Shown piece by piece: positions 7,345-14,746 of a stretch of 24,191 nt of DNA. The DNA comes from Candidatus Trichofilum aggregatum (GTDB taxonomy: Bacteria > Chloroflexota > Anaerolineae > Promineifilales > Promineifilaceae). Position numbers and translations under genes: made by a program. Numbering within the stretch: position 1 is the stretch's first letter; each line of letters starts with the position of its first letter. The stretch covers positions 1-24,191 of the forward strand of contig JADJUV010000106.1 in the NCBI GenBank assembly GCA_016716885.1, in the 5' to 3' direction. The notes beneath the pieces were generated by a model. It was not told where the DNA came from, did not search any database, and worked only from the letters and a program-made list of their open reading frames with translations.

Positions 7345-8235
7345 TTACCCAATACCTGGACCCCCATGACACTTCTTGTACTTTTTTCCACTTCCACAGG
7401 GGCAGGGATCATTGCGGCCGATTTTGGGTTCGGTGCGGGGTGTGACCGCTCTCATGCGTGCCAGGCGTGCTGTTTCTTCTTCTCGTGCGATACGCTGTTG
7501 TCGTGCCTGCTCTGCCTCATACCCATCCTGATAATCTGGCCGAACATCATAGGGTGGTGGCGGGTTTTGTGGTTTGAAGCCCTTTTTCATCTCGCGTAAA
7601 TAACTCTGCCGCCGAAAAAAGTCGTCATATAACAAACCGGCATCATCGAGAGCCAAAATATGGTCGTGGCTGGTTTCATCGGCCAGTTCGGCCAATTCAC
7701 TGGCCCAGTTGCCCCACATTTTATCCATTTCGGTGATGGTGGGGATTTCGGCCATGGGTGGCAATTGTGCCCGGAATATGGCACAGACTTCTTCACGGGT
7801 TTCTGGATAATAGGTTGCTACGCGGGTCAGGATAGAGCCGCTTAACCCTTTGCCATAGGCCCATTCGTTGTTACTTTCCTGACGGATGACGGATTCCAGG
7901 TAAGAAATGACCGAAGGTCCGAAGTGGAATAAATCATCTTCAAACCATTCACACAGGTCTTGTTTGACGCGGACGTTATCGCTATAGAGACGGGCAAAGA
8001 TCGGTAGCGCATCCAGGTTGCGCCAGGCAAGCAGGAATTTACCGGCGTGGATGAAGCGAAACCAACGGGGATCCTCATCCGGCCAATTGTCATCGTAAGA
8101 GTCAGCAAACAAAGCAAGCAATAACGGTTCCGTCTCAGACCGCCGTTCCCAGATGGCGTTGATGAGGTCGGGATGGGGATAACGTCCGGCCATATTTAAC
8201 GATTGGATGAGTTGTTCGGGGGTTTTGTCGTTCAT
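7345..8235 (-). CDS. SEC-C motif protein
   Basis: The 296-residue protein ends with a complete SEC-C zinc-binding motif, IGRNDPCPCGSGKKYKKCHG, as in SecA and many stand-alone proteins. The rest looks helical and repeat-like, with HEAT-like phrases such as LPIFARLYSDNVRVKQDLCEWFEDDLFHFG and SYLESVIRQESNNEW. An Arg/Glu-rich stretch (EQARQQRIAREEETARLARM) precedes the zinc motif. SEC-C motifs bind zinc and often mediate protein contact; the target here is unknown. The ATG at 8233-8235 has AAAGGGAT upstream. There is no signal peptide, so it should be cytoplasmic. No functional link to its neighbours is apparent. It resembles DUF1186-type proteins, but I am not certain of that family. Confidence 0.85.
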   Translation of the reverse strand: MNDKTPEQLIQSLNMAGRYPHPDLINAIWERRSETEPLLLALFADSYDDNWPDEDPRWFRFIHAGKFLLAWRNLDALPIFARLYSDNVRVKQDLCEWFEDDLFHFGPSVISYLESVIRQESNNEWAYGKGLSGSILTRVATYYPETREEVCAIFRAQLPPMAEIPTITEMDKMWGNWASELAELADETSHDHILALDDAGLLYDDFFRRQSYLREMKKGFKPQNPPPPYDVRPDYQDGYEAEQARQQRIAREEETARLARMRAVTPRTEPKIGRNDPCPCGSGKKYKKCHGGPGIG

Positions 8236-8430
8236 TATGATCCCTTTGTACCGGGTTCAATTTGACCCAGCAACCCAGCGGTCAGGCGTTCATCTATCTG
8301 TTGTCTGGCTTTTTGTTCGGGTGTCATAGGCAAACTCAGGACAGGAAAGGTTAAATTCTAGTGGCAAAGGAGGAAAAGTAAAAGAAAGTGAACCAGAGAT
8401 CAGCCATTCTCAATTTGGCAACCAATGATA

Positions 8431-8578
8431 GTAGGGGCGGGACGATGCGGGTTCAATCGGGGTGAACGGGGAAATGATCCTTCCGCGTCGTCTCGCCCTC
8501 TTACGATTGCGGCTCACAAGAGGGCGAGACAGGTGGGAAAACAGGTTCCCCGCTCCCACATCCTGGCCCACCCCTACG
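8431..8578. repeat. Possible MITE-like palindromic element
   Basis: Outer 7-base arms GTAGGGG (8431-8437) and CCCCTAC (8572-8578) enclose a perfect 13-bp stem (8490-8502/8518-8530). GTAGGGGCG-type ends are common in dispersed bacterial repeats. No second copy is seen in this window. Confidence 0.5.
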
Positions 8579-8701
8579 AATGGTCGCAAATTTAGCATGT
8601 CTGCCCGAAGATTCGGGGCCTTGCCCACAAGCACCTTCTGGATTTCAGGGGTGATGGAGAAATAAGAGAGAAGGGCCACACGCGCCAAACCCGTTTTGCG
8701 G

Positions 8702-8707
8702 TATACT
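8702..8707 (+). promoter_or_regulatory. Candidate -10 box giving a leaderless mRNA
   Basis: TATACT ends 7 bases before the ATG at 8715, so transcription would start at or next to the start codon. No Shine-Dalgarno sequence precedes the ATG. No clear -35 is visible. Confidence 0.4.
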
Positions 8708-8714
8708 TTCCGCC

Positions 8715-9596
8715 ATGTTGGAGTTGCGGCGATGGAGCCACGAACGAATCACCTGGCTGAACGAACGCACCCAGGGCTGGTTGGGCATCCTCTTCTGGGC
8801 CTTTTACCACACACTGTCGGCCAAATCATACCTCGCGGCCGCGTCCCTGGCCTACTTCACCCTCTTCTCCCTCTTCCCCCTCATCCTGTTAGCCGTCGCC
8901 ATCGCCAGTCTGTGGTTAGACCCTCTCTCCATTGAAGGTGATTTGCTGGCACAACTAGAGTTTGCCGCCCCCGGTTTACGCGCCCTACTGGGCGACAATC
9001 TCATCCAAATTGTCTCGGCCCGTAGCACCATCACCGGCCTGGCCGTCATCACCTTCGTTTGGGGTTCATCCAACATCTTCTGGGGTGTTACCCGTACCCT
9101 GGACGAAATCTGGTCGGTTCATGGCCAACGTCCCGGCTGGCGCCACCGGGGCATAGCCATTTTGCTGGCTTTAGGCTTAGCCATCTTGATGTTAGTCGCC
9201 TCCATCGCCCAAAGCACCATCAGCGTTGTGCTCAATCGGTTTGTACCTGAGCTTTGGCTGCGTTACCGCGCCCTCACCAGCATCGTGTTTAGCATGGGGT
9301 TAGATGTGACTCTCTTTGGTTTGTTATATCTTTATTTGCCCCATCGGAAACTACGCTGGCGCGACATTCTGCCCGGGGCCATCGCCGGGGGAATCTTGTG
9401 GGAACTGGCTAAACAAGTGTTTATCCTTTTCCTCACCCGCTATCTAACCGTCACCAACCTGCTCTATGGCTCGGTGACGGCCCTCATGGCTTTCCTCTTT
9501 TGGTCATACATCAGTGGGCTTATTTTTCAGTTTGGGGCGTTTCTAAATGTGGAGTATGTGGGCTACCGTACCCAGCTAGAAGCAAGGGCAAAATAA
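8715..9596 (+). CDS. YihY/virulence factor BrkB family membrane protein
   Basis: The 293-residue protein carries the YihY/BrkB signature: WAFYHTLSAKSYLAAASLAYFTLFSLFPLILLAVAIASL (about 29-67), the amphipathic segment around GLRALLGDNLIQIVSARSTITGLAVITFVWGSSNIFWGVTRTLDEIW (about 90-140), and several more hydrophobic helices, about six in all. It should sit in the inner membrane with both ends in the cytoplasm. The family was once misnamed RNase BN; its function is not settled and transport is often proposed. The 3' end overlaps the convergent gene at 9520 by 77 bases. No ribosome site is visible; see the TATACT box just upstream. Confidence 0.92.
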   Translation: MLELRRWSHERITWLNERTQGWLGILFWAFYHTLSAKSYLAAASLAYFTLFSLFPLILLAVAIASLWLDPLSIEGDLLAQLEFAAPGLRALLGDNLIQIVSARSTITGLAVITFVWGSSNIFWGVTRTLDEIWSVHGQRPGWRHRGIAILLALGLAILMLVASIAQSTISVVLNRFVPELWLRYRALTSIVFSMGLDVTLFGLLYLYLPHRKLRWRDILPGAIAGGILWELAKQVFILFLTRYLTVTNLLYGSVTALMAFLFWSYISGLIFQFGAFLNVEYVGYRTQLEARAK

Positions 9597-10983
9597 AGGT
9601 AAAGGGGATACCGATGAGGTGGGCCAGAGCCATGTTACCTAATACAGAGGCATTCAGGTGCCCATAGATTAGGACGGAGAGTTGGGTGGTGAGCAAAAAA
9701 AGAAACCCCACCCGCAACCGTCTTTCGGTGGGGTCTACCAGGGTCCAGGGGAAGAGCCAGGCGGCATACCAGAGGCGAAAGCTGAGGGCTTGAACGACAT
9801 AACCCGCAAAAATATCCGTGACAGAGCGAAAAGAATCGCGGCCGCGCCAGGTCCACCACAGTAATACCCCCGCCAACAACACAAACAGCCAGCTACCCAT
9901 ATCTGCCAGTTGGGCAACTGTCACGTCTACCCCCAAAAACTCACCCAGAAAATAAACCAGCGTCAGGGGAGAAAACCCCGCCCCCCCACGGGACTCCTGC
10001 ACCAACCGGTAGAGCAAGGCAAACGGTGAGCCAAAGGGTAAAAAGGCCAGAAAAAACAGCCCCACACTGGCAAACAAGGCCACCAGGAAGAGCTTTACCC
10101 GTTCGGCGGACAGACGGCTCATCGGCCCCGGGGTTACTGTCCGCCACATGCCCAGAAAAATGAAGGGCAAGGCCAACAAGCCGATCAGTTTGGTGAGGGG
10201 GGCCAGGGGCAGAACCAGCCAGGCCAGATGGACGCGGCCGCGACGCCACAGCCACACCCCCAGCAACAGCCAGAACAACATCAGGCCGTCATTGTGCCCA
10301 TCGGCCACAAAAATAAGGAGCAACGCCGGGTTCCACAACCATAACAAGGTGCGTCCCAGCCGTGCGCCCGGGGGCCAATCCACCAACAGGCCCCACAGCA
10401 AGAGACCACTGCCCAGGAACGCGGCCGCGCCAATCACCTTAAAGGTTACTAAGCCCGCCAGCAGGTGATCGGGAAAAAGCCAGGTGACCAGACCAGCTAC
10501 GCCTTCCCACACAGGGCCATACGGCGAGGTGTAGTCGGCCCATTCACCGGCCAGAATGAAATAAGGATCGTCAGGGAAGGCGGCTGGTGTGGTGACAAAC
10601 GGATTGGCTTGATACAGGGAAGTGACGCGGCCGCGGATGAAATAACGGTACACATCGGTGGCGTTGATGGGGTAAACCCACACCAGAAGCAGGCAAAACA
10701 GGCCGGACGCGGCCGCGAACCAGCGCAATCGGGGTGGTTGAGCCATCATCTGCACCCGCCGATAAACCAACCAGCAAGCCCCACTCATCAGCACCAGCCA
10801 CAACCCATACAACAAACCACCACCCAGTGAGGGCGTGAAACGGCGAATATCGTATTGGGGAAAAACATGGTGATACGGTGCAAGAGGAAACCACAAGGGC
10901 AAAATAGCATACCCCAACAACAAAAAAAGCCCTATCTGTTGCGGAGAAAAACGCCGAAAGAAGGGCTTGTCATACCAACGCAT
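9520..10983 (-). CDS. GT-C type integral membrane mannosyltransferase-like protein
   Basis: About 487 residues from the ATG at 10981-10983; the same frame continues to a TTG at 11031, which would add 16 residues. Neither start has a ribosome site. I count roughly ten or more hydrophobic helices. INATDVYRYFIRGRVTSLYQANPF near the first extracytoplasmic loop has the acidic residue and RG..NPF pattern of GT-C/GT87-like polyprenol-phosphate-mannose transferases, and SPYGPVWEG and LLWLWNPALLLIFVADGHNDGLM support this. Such enzymes add sugars from lipid-linked donors to glycans or lipids on the outer face of the membrane. The substrate is unknown. Its last 77 bases are antisense to the YihY gene. 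It contains five NotI-type palindromes (9838, 10234, 10421, 10627, 10709), the densest run in the window. Confidence 0.8.
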   Translation of the reverse strand: MRWYDKPFFRRFSPQQIGLFLLLGYAILPLWFPLAPYHHVFPQYDIRRFTPSLGGGLLYGLWLVLMSGACWLVYRRVQMMAQPPRLRWFAAASGLFCLLLVWVYPINATDVYRYFIRGRVTSLYQANPFVTTPAAFPDDPYFILAGEWADYTSPYGPVWEGVAGLVTWLFPDHLLAGLVTFKVIGAAAFLGSGLLLWGLLVDWPPGARLGRTLLWLWNPALLLIFVADGHNDGLMLFWLLLGVWLWRRGRVHLAWLVLPLAPLTKLIGLLALPFIFLGMWRTVTPGPMSRLSAERVKLFLVALFASVGLFFLAFLPFGSPFALLYRLVQESRGGAGFSPLTLVYFLGEFLGVDVTVAQLADMGSWLFVLLAGVLLWWTWRGRDSFRSVTDIFAGYVVQALSFRLWYAAWLFPWTLVDPTERRLRVGFLFLLTTQLSVLIYGHLNASVLGNMALAHLIGIPFTFILPLLLAGYGSPHTPHLETPQTEK

Positions 10984-11047
10984 ATGTTGACTTTGACTAC
11001 GGTTTGAGTGATTGGAAACGATAGCTTTCAAGAAAAAGATTTTGTTT

Positions 11048-11097
11048 GTAGTGACCGCTTTAGCGGGCTGGTGCTAGCCCGCTAAAGCGGTCACTAC
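11048..11097. repeat. Palindromic repeat with 22-bp perfect stem
   Basis: The arm at 11048-11069 (GTAGTGACCGCTTTAGCGGG and two more bases) is exactly complementary to 11076-11097, leaving a 6-base loop. It lies between the kinase and mannosyltransferase genes, both minus-strand. A degenerate copy is at about 13769-13815. It looks like a dispersed REP-type element that may act as a terminator. Confidence 0.85.
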
Positions 11098-11158
11098 GAA
11101 CCAAGACCCCAAAAGTTCGTTCGTTGTCTGTCCTAAAAAAGGGGTGTTGAGTTGCGTT

Positions 11159-12148
11159 TTATTCATTATCGAGGCCGCGCCCATGTTTACCAAGCGGAAC
11201 AATCAGGGTGATGGCAGTTCCCCTACCCGGAGCCGATTCCACCCGCAAAGAGCCGTCAATCAACGCGGCCCGTTCGTGCATATTCACCATGCCCAAACTC
11301 CCGCGTGAACTGTAATTTTTATTGACGGAACCGACATCAAACCCGGCCCCATCATCTTTGACGCGTGTTACAAACAAATCACGCTCTTTCCAGAAACGGA
11401 CTTCAATGTTTTTACACTGTGCATGTTTACGCGCATTACCCAGCGCCTCATCCACAATGTAAAAAACCACCCCTTGCGCCCGTTCGTTAAGCAAATCGCT
11501 GAACTCTGCGCCGACGACCTGCACGGCGATGCCATCGTTGTCGAGCAGACGGCTACCCACCGTTTCAATCGCGGCCGCTAAACCTTGTGTCTCTAAAACC
11601 AGCGGCCGCAACGTAAACAACATCCCCCGAATATCACGCACCGCTCCCTTAGCCAGCTCTTCCACCTTCTCTAGCTCCTGCACCGCCTGTTTCGCATCAC
11701 GCATGAGCAAAGAACGGATGAAATTAATCCGCATGACAATGGCCGAAATCGTTTGTGTGGGGCCATCGTGTAAGTCACGGGCCAGACCTTTACGGGCCTC
11801 TTCTTCGGCCTGAATAATGCGCTGTTTCTCGGCCTCAAGTTCCTGGTAAAAACGGGCATTCTCCAGAGCAATAACCGATTGATCGGCCACCGCCGTGAAT
11901 AACTCCAGATTTTCTTCGGTGAACTGGATATTTTTCTCCACACAACCCAAAACCATCGCCCCATAGTTTTGATAACCGGCCCTTAACGGGATGCTGACGG
12001 CCACATAGGAATTGGCAAAGGCGCTGTAATATTTCAAAATCGGGTCTTGGGCGGGGCTATCGCTGACGACGGGTTCAGCCTGTTTTAACGATTCATGGAT
12101 GATGCCCCCGGCCTCAGCCGGTTCATTTTCCCATATCGCGCATAACAA
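11159..12148 (-). CDS. Sensor histidine kinase, C-terminal part (GAF-HisKA_3-HATPase)
   Basis: This 329-residue frame is the downstream part of a split NarL-family sensor kinase. It begins within a GAF domain (NEPAEAGGIIHESLKQ through QSVIALENARFYQELEAEKQR), then a short coiled coil, the HisKA_3 phosphoacceptor motif GLARDLHDGPTQTISAI, and the ATPase domain with VVFYIVDEALGNARKHAQ (N box), KDDGAGFD (G1 box) and SRGSLGMVNMHERAALIDG. NarL-type kinases phosphorylate an HTH response regulator; none is encoded nearby. Removing one A from the GGGAAAA run (TTTT 12126-12129 on the plus strand) joins it to the upstream frame as DMGNEPAEAGG. The nominal start within the overlap has no ribosome site, so it is probably not a separate gene. 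Confidence 0.85.
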   Translation of the reverse strand: MLCAIWENEPAEAGGIIHESLKQAEPVVSDSPAQDPILKYYSAFANSYVAVSIPLRAGYQNYGAMVLGCVEKNIQFTEENLELFTAVADQSVIALENARFYQELEAEKQRIIQAEEEARKGLARDLHDGPTQTISAIVMRINFIRSLLMRDAKQAVQELEKVEELAKGAVRDIRGMLFTLRPLVLETQGLAAAIETVGSRLLDNDGIAVQVVGAEFSDLLNERAQGVVFYIVDEALGNARKHAQCKNIEVRFWKERDLFVTRVKDDGAGFDVGSVNKNYSSRGSLGMVNMHERAALIDGSLRVESAPGRGTAITLIVPLGKHGRGLDNE

Positions 12149-12620
12149 AACCCCGGGAAGCCAGCGGGACCAAAATGGCCTTCGTCATAAGCATCACCGC
12201 CCCAATGAGCGACCGGGCGGGCAGCCCCATTTCTTCAAACGCCAAACCGCACACATCCAGCGCCGCCTCAACTACTTTTTCGTAGTTGAGGCTGGTGCGC
12301 AGCGTCGAAGACATATTTTGCAGGGATTCGGCCCGTTTTTTGGCTTTTTGCAGGCGAACCAATTCTTTGCCTACATCGTTATCGAGGGTTTTTTGAATAT
12401 TCTGCTCAGCGCGTTGGGCCAAATAACTATCTAACCCTCCCGTAAACAAGATAAACAGGCTGGCAATGACGAGCATGAGAACCCAGGATGAAACGGGCGT
12501 CTCTAAGAGTTGGGCCAGAGCCGCCAATAAAACAGCCTGAACCATCAGGAGGACAACGCGGCCGCTCCAGGAATAATTATTGAGTCGCCGGAAATAATGG
12601 GACAAGGTCTTTTTTATCAT
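12123..12620 (-). CDS. Sensor histidine kinase, N-terminal part (membrane anchor and start of GAF)
   Basis: This 165-residue frame starts at 12618-12620 (MIKKTLSHYF). It has two hydrophobic helices (about 20-40 and 46-62: VVLLMVQAVLLAALAQLL, then WVLMLVIASLFILFTGG), a long charged coiled coil (LAQRAEQNIQKTLDNDVGKE through AKKRAESLQNMSSTLRTSLN), and the first strand-helix of a GAF domain (EKVVEAALDVCGLAFEEMG...LIGAVMLMTK). The frame then ends after RDMGK. The rest of the GAF domain continues in the other frame at 12148-11159. The whole repaired kinase would be about 485 residues, an inner-membrane sensor without a large outer domain, probably sensing a cytoplasmic or membrane-borne signal. Confidence 0.8.
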   Translation of the reverse strand: MIKKTLSHYFRRLNNYSWSGRVVLLMVQAVLLAALAQLLETPVSSWVLMLVIASLFILFTGGLDSYLAQRAEQNIQKTLDNDVGKELVRLQKAKKRAESLQNMSSTLRTSLNYEKVVEAALDVCGLAFEEMGLPARSLIGAVMLMTKAILVPLASRGFVMRDMGK

Positions 12621-12731
12621 GTTTGTCTAGGTTGGAATTGTCCTTTGTACCGGAAAAAGAGGCAAGCCGTCATAAAAATGCACCCGTGAGTCGCTAATCT
12701 TGGTTTATACCGGCAATTTTCAAAGAGACGG

Positions 12732-12768
12732 GAGAGTAGAGATTGACCAGTCTCCAGTCTCTACTCTC
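12732..12768. repeat. 11-bp stem-loop between psuG and the kinase
   Basis: GAGAGTAGAGA (12732-12742) and TCTCTACTCTC (12758-12768) form a stem with a 15-base loop, 17 bases past the psuG stop. It could terminate psuG transcription. The loop shares the CAGTCTC phrase seen in other gaps. Confidence 0.55.
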
Positions 12769-12784
12769 TAAACAAAATGCCACT

Positions 12785-13717
12785 TCACGACCCTTGTGAG
12801 TATAACTGGGTTTGGGCCAACGCGGCCGCAATTTGGCCCGCCACCAGACCATTTTGGGTTAATAGGGCCTGGTTAGCAGTACGGCTACGGCCCTCGGTCA
12901 ATTCGGCCACACGTTGTAACAACCAGGGCGTCGCGGCCGCGCCGTGAATCCCAGCCTCATCGGCCTCACGGGCCGCCTGAGTGATAGCCCGTTCCGCTTC
13001 CGCCGTCGGCAATTCGGCCGCACCAGGCACCGGAACCGTCACCAGGATGCCTGTCGCCAAACCCAACTGGTCTCGTGCCTGTATCATTTGAGCGATAGCC
13101 ACAGGTGTATCTAGACGGGCACTCACCCGCAAACCACTGGTGCGCGAATAAAAAGCAGGCAATTCATCTGTTTGATAACCAATCACCGGAACCCCTTGTG
13201 TTTCTAACACTTCCAGGGTTAAGGGTAAATCCAAAATCGACTTGGCCCCACTACAAACTACCGTTACCGGGGTGCGCCCCAATTCTAACAAATCTGCACT
13301 GACGTCAAAGGGATGCCCGCGATGCACCCCACCGATACCGCCGGTGGCAAAAATGGCAATTCCAGCCAGATGGGCCAGAATCATTGTGCCGGCGACGGTG
13401 GTGGAACCATCGAGCTTTTGGGCCAATACCAGTGGCAGGTCACGCCGACTACATTTGTGTATTTCGTGTTGCGGCCGCAGCGCCAGGTACTCAATTTGTT
13501 CAGGGTTTAAACCAACATGAATCCGCCCCTGAATAATGGCAATGGTAGCCGGGATGGCCCCCCCTTCGCGCACAGCCGCTTCCATTTGCAAAGCTGTACT
13601 CACGTTTTCCGGGTAAGGTAAACCGTGGGTAATCACGGTGCTTTCTAAGGCTACCAGGGGCGTACCGGAATGCAACGCGGCCGCGACCTCATCATGTATG
13701 GTTAATGGAAATCTCAA
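12785..13717 (-). CDS. psuG: Pseudouridine-5'-phosphate glycosidase
   Basis: PsuG splits pseudouridine 5'-phosphate into uracil and ribose 5-phosphate, allowing cells to recycle pseudouridine from RNA turnover. The 310-residue length and conserved segments fit the family: LVALESTVITHGLPYPEN near the N-terminus, GGAIPATIAIIQGRIHVGL, KLDGSTTVAGTMILAHLAGI, FATGGIGGVHRG, VVCSGAKSILDLPLTLEVLE and TVPVPGAAELP. The start is a TTG at 13715-13717, supported by GAGGT ten bases upstream. The usual partner kinase PsuK is not adjacent, so phosphorylation must come from elsewhere. Five NotI-type palindromes lie in or at this gene (12822, 12933, 13471, 13677 and the edge of the stop region). The enzyme should be cytoplasmic. 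Confidence 0.95.
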   Translation of the reverse strand: MRFPLTIHDEVAAALHSGTPLVALESTVITHGLPYPENVSTALQMEAAVREGGAIPATIAIIQGRIHVGLNPEQIEYLALRPQHEIHKCSRRDLPLVLAQKLDGSTTVAGTMILAHLAGIAIFATGGIGGVHRGHPFDVSADLLELGRTPVTVVCSGAKSILDLPLTLEVLETQGVPVIGYQTDELPAFYSRTSGLRVSARLDTPVAIAQMIQARDQLGLATGILVTVPVPGAAELPTAEAERAITQAAREADEAGIHGAAATPWLLQRVAELTEGRSRTANQALLTQNGLVAGQIAAALAQTQLYSQGS

Positions 13718-13768
13718 TTTTTAGCTTACCTCAGCTACAGCAGTTCAGATAATCACTGGTTCTTGGTT

Positions 13769-13815
13769 CGTGACCACTTTGAGATTTAAGACCAGCCCAT
13801 AAAGCGGTCACTACA
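13769..13815 (-). repeat. Degenerate copy of the GTAGTGACCGC palindrome
   Basis: Read on the minus strand it begins GTAGTGACCGCTTTATGGGC and ends in a decayed arm AAAGTGGTCAC. It matches the element at 11048-11097 in one arm and loop but the second arm has diverged. Confidence 0.65.
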
Positions 13816-13995
13816 AACAACAACTTGATCTTGAAAGCTATAGCAGTATATCAGGTTCACACAACGACTACTTGGGATTTTAGTCCCAACCCAACCGGTA
13901 AAGCCGTTTGTAAAAATACTCACCGGCTCCCTTTTGCGTTCGGTTAACCAATTGTGCCACAACTTGACCCGTTCTCCCATTAGCACCCATTACGG

Positions 13996-14073
13996 ACTCG
14001 ACTTGGCGAAAATTAGTCCGACCTCTGGGAATCTCTTAATCTCTCACTTTCTTAATTTCCGAGGTCCCCAAAA
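13996..14073 (+). repeat. GACCTCTGG hairpin element, copy 1 (decayed right arm)
   Basis: Starts ACTCGACTTGGCGAAAATTA, then GACCTCTGG-like left arm, a CTCTTAATCTCTCAC pyrimidine-rich loop and a decayed right arm CCGAGGTC. Shares its lead with copies at 14171, 14223 and 21950. Confidence 0.7.
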
Positions 14074-14170
14074 CCCAAACTCCAGTTACTGATTATTCTG
14101 GAGCGTGAAAATCAAGGCAAAAAGACATACAATAACATCCTTACTCATTGGCCCCACATCCTTACTGGGG

Positions 14171-14220
14171 TTTGGCGAAAATTAGAACGACCTCTGGAAA
14201 TCTCCCAGTCTCTCTGTCTC
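14171..14220 (+). repeat. GACCTCTGG hairpin element, copy 2 (truncated)
   Basis: Has TTGGCGAAAATTAG, then CGACCTCTGG and a CTCCCAGTCTCTCTGTCTC tract, but no right arm; it runs directly into copy 3. Confidence 0.7.
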
Positions 14221-14222
14221 TT

Positions 14223-14312
14223 ACTCGACTCTGGCGAAAATTTGGACGACCTCTGGCAATCTCTTAATCTCTCAGTCTCTTAGTCTCCAGAGGTCAGCCC
14301 CAAAAAACGCCA
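14223..14312 (+). repeat. GACCTCTGG hairpin element, copy 3 (complete)
   Basis: Outer arms TGGCG (14232-14236) and CGCCA (14308-14312) enclose a 9-bp inner stem GACCTCTGG (14248-14256) / CCAGAGGTC (14287-14295). The loop is a TCTCTTA/AGTCTC pyrimidine-rich repeat. The element ends exactly where the following gene's first ATG begins. Confidence 0.8.
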
Positions 14313-14744
14313 ATGTCCAGAGACAAGTTAGTTGAGCACCATTCCTTATTTTCGAGTATGGTCAACAATTTTCTGCGTCAGAAAGCATTGTCCCACTTCG
14401 AACGGGCTAGACAACTGGCCGATCGCGAAGCGTTTATGGGTCGTCTCAAAGGCAAGGACACCCGGCTCCTGCCCTTTGAGGTGATTCGTTCCAACCTGCG
14501 CCAACAAAACCCACTCTACCGGGGCATCCAGGAAGTTCCGGTCAGCCAGATCATCGGCAGTGTTGGCCGTTACAAAGAGTTTACCCGTAGCTACTTGCCC
14601 CTTTCCGATAGCCTTAAAGAGCGGTGGGTCGGGGTTGAATCGTTGGCCCTCACTCGGGGCTGGCCGCCCATCGAATTGTATCAAGTCGGCAATGCCTACT
14701 TCATCAAAGATGGAACCACCGCGCCGCCGTTGCCCGGCAACTAA
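14313..14744 (+). CDS. ParB-like/DUF4032-type protein, N-terminal part
   Basis: This 143-codon frame is the first part of a protein family I recognise from Chloroflexota, with a ParB-like fold. Conserved phrases are VNNFLRQKALSHFERARQ, LLPFEVIRSNLRQQN, VPVSQIIGSVGRYKEFTRSYLP and WPPIELYQVGNAYFIKDG. The expected next residues, NHRxxVARQL, are lost because one base is missing in GGAACC (14712-14717); adding an A restores DGNHRAAVARQLNMDTIEAHVW. The true start is probably ATG 14358 (MVNNFLRQ), since the ATG at 14313 abuts a repeat element and residues before 14358 are not conserved in what I recall of the family. ParB-like folds bind DNA or nucleotides; this family's role is unknown to me. Confidence 0.75.
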   Translation: MSRDKLVEHHSLFSSMVNNFLRQKALSHFERARQLADREAFMGRLKGKDTRLLPFEVIRSNLRQQNPLYRGIQEVPVSQIIGSVGRYKEFTRSYLPLSDSLKERWVGVESLALTRGWPPIELYQVGNAYFIKDGTTAPPLPGN

Positions 14745-14746
14745 AC

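Larger units (their letters stand above)
8236..8714. other. Intergenic region with a nested inverted repeat
   Basis: No gene is supported in these 479 bases. From about 8431 to 8578 lies a possible MITE-like element bounded by GTAGGGG and CCCCTAC, with internal 13-base arms GTCTCGCCCTCTT (8490-8502) and its reverse complement (8518-8530). The remainder shows no clear signal until the TATACT box before 8715. Confidence 0.55.
13718..14312. other. Divergent intergenic region built of repeats
   Basis: No gene is convincing in these 595 bases; a 66-codon minus-strand frame at 13786-13986 overlaps repeat sequence and resembles nothing I know. The region contains a degenerate copy of the 11048 palindrome (13769-13815) and three copies of the GACCTCTGG hairpin element (13996-14312). 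Confidence 0.6.

Noticed and set aside
13786..13986. 66-codon minus-strand frame between psuG and the ParB-like gene
   Set aside because: Overlaps a decayed palindromic repeat, has no ribosome site and resembles no family I know.
14000..14310. CRISPR array
   Set aside because: The repeated units are unevenly spaced, differ in sequence and length, and the intervening DNA is repeat-derived rather than unique spacers of equal size.
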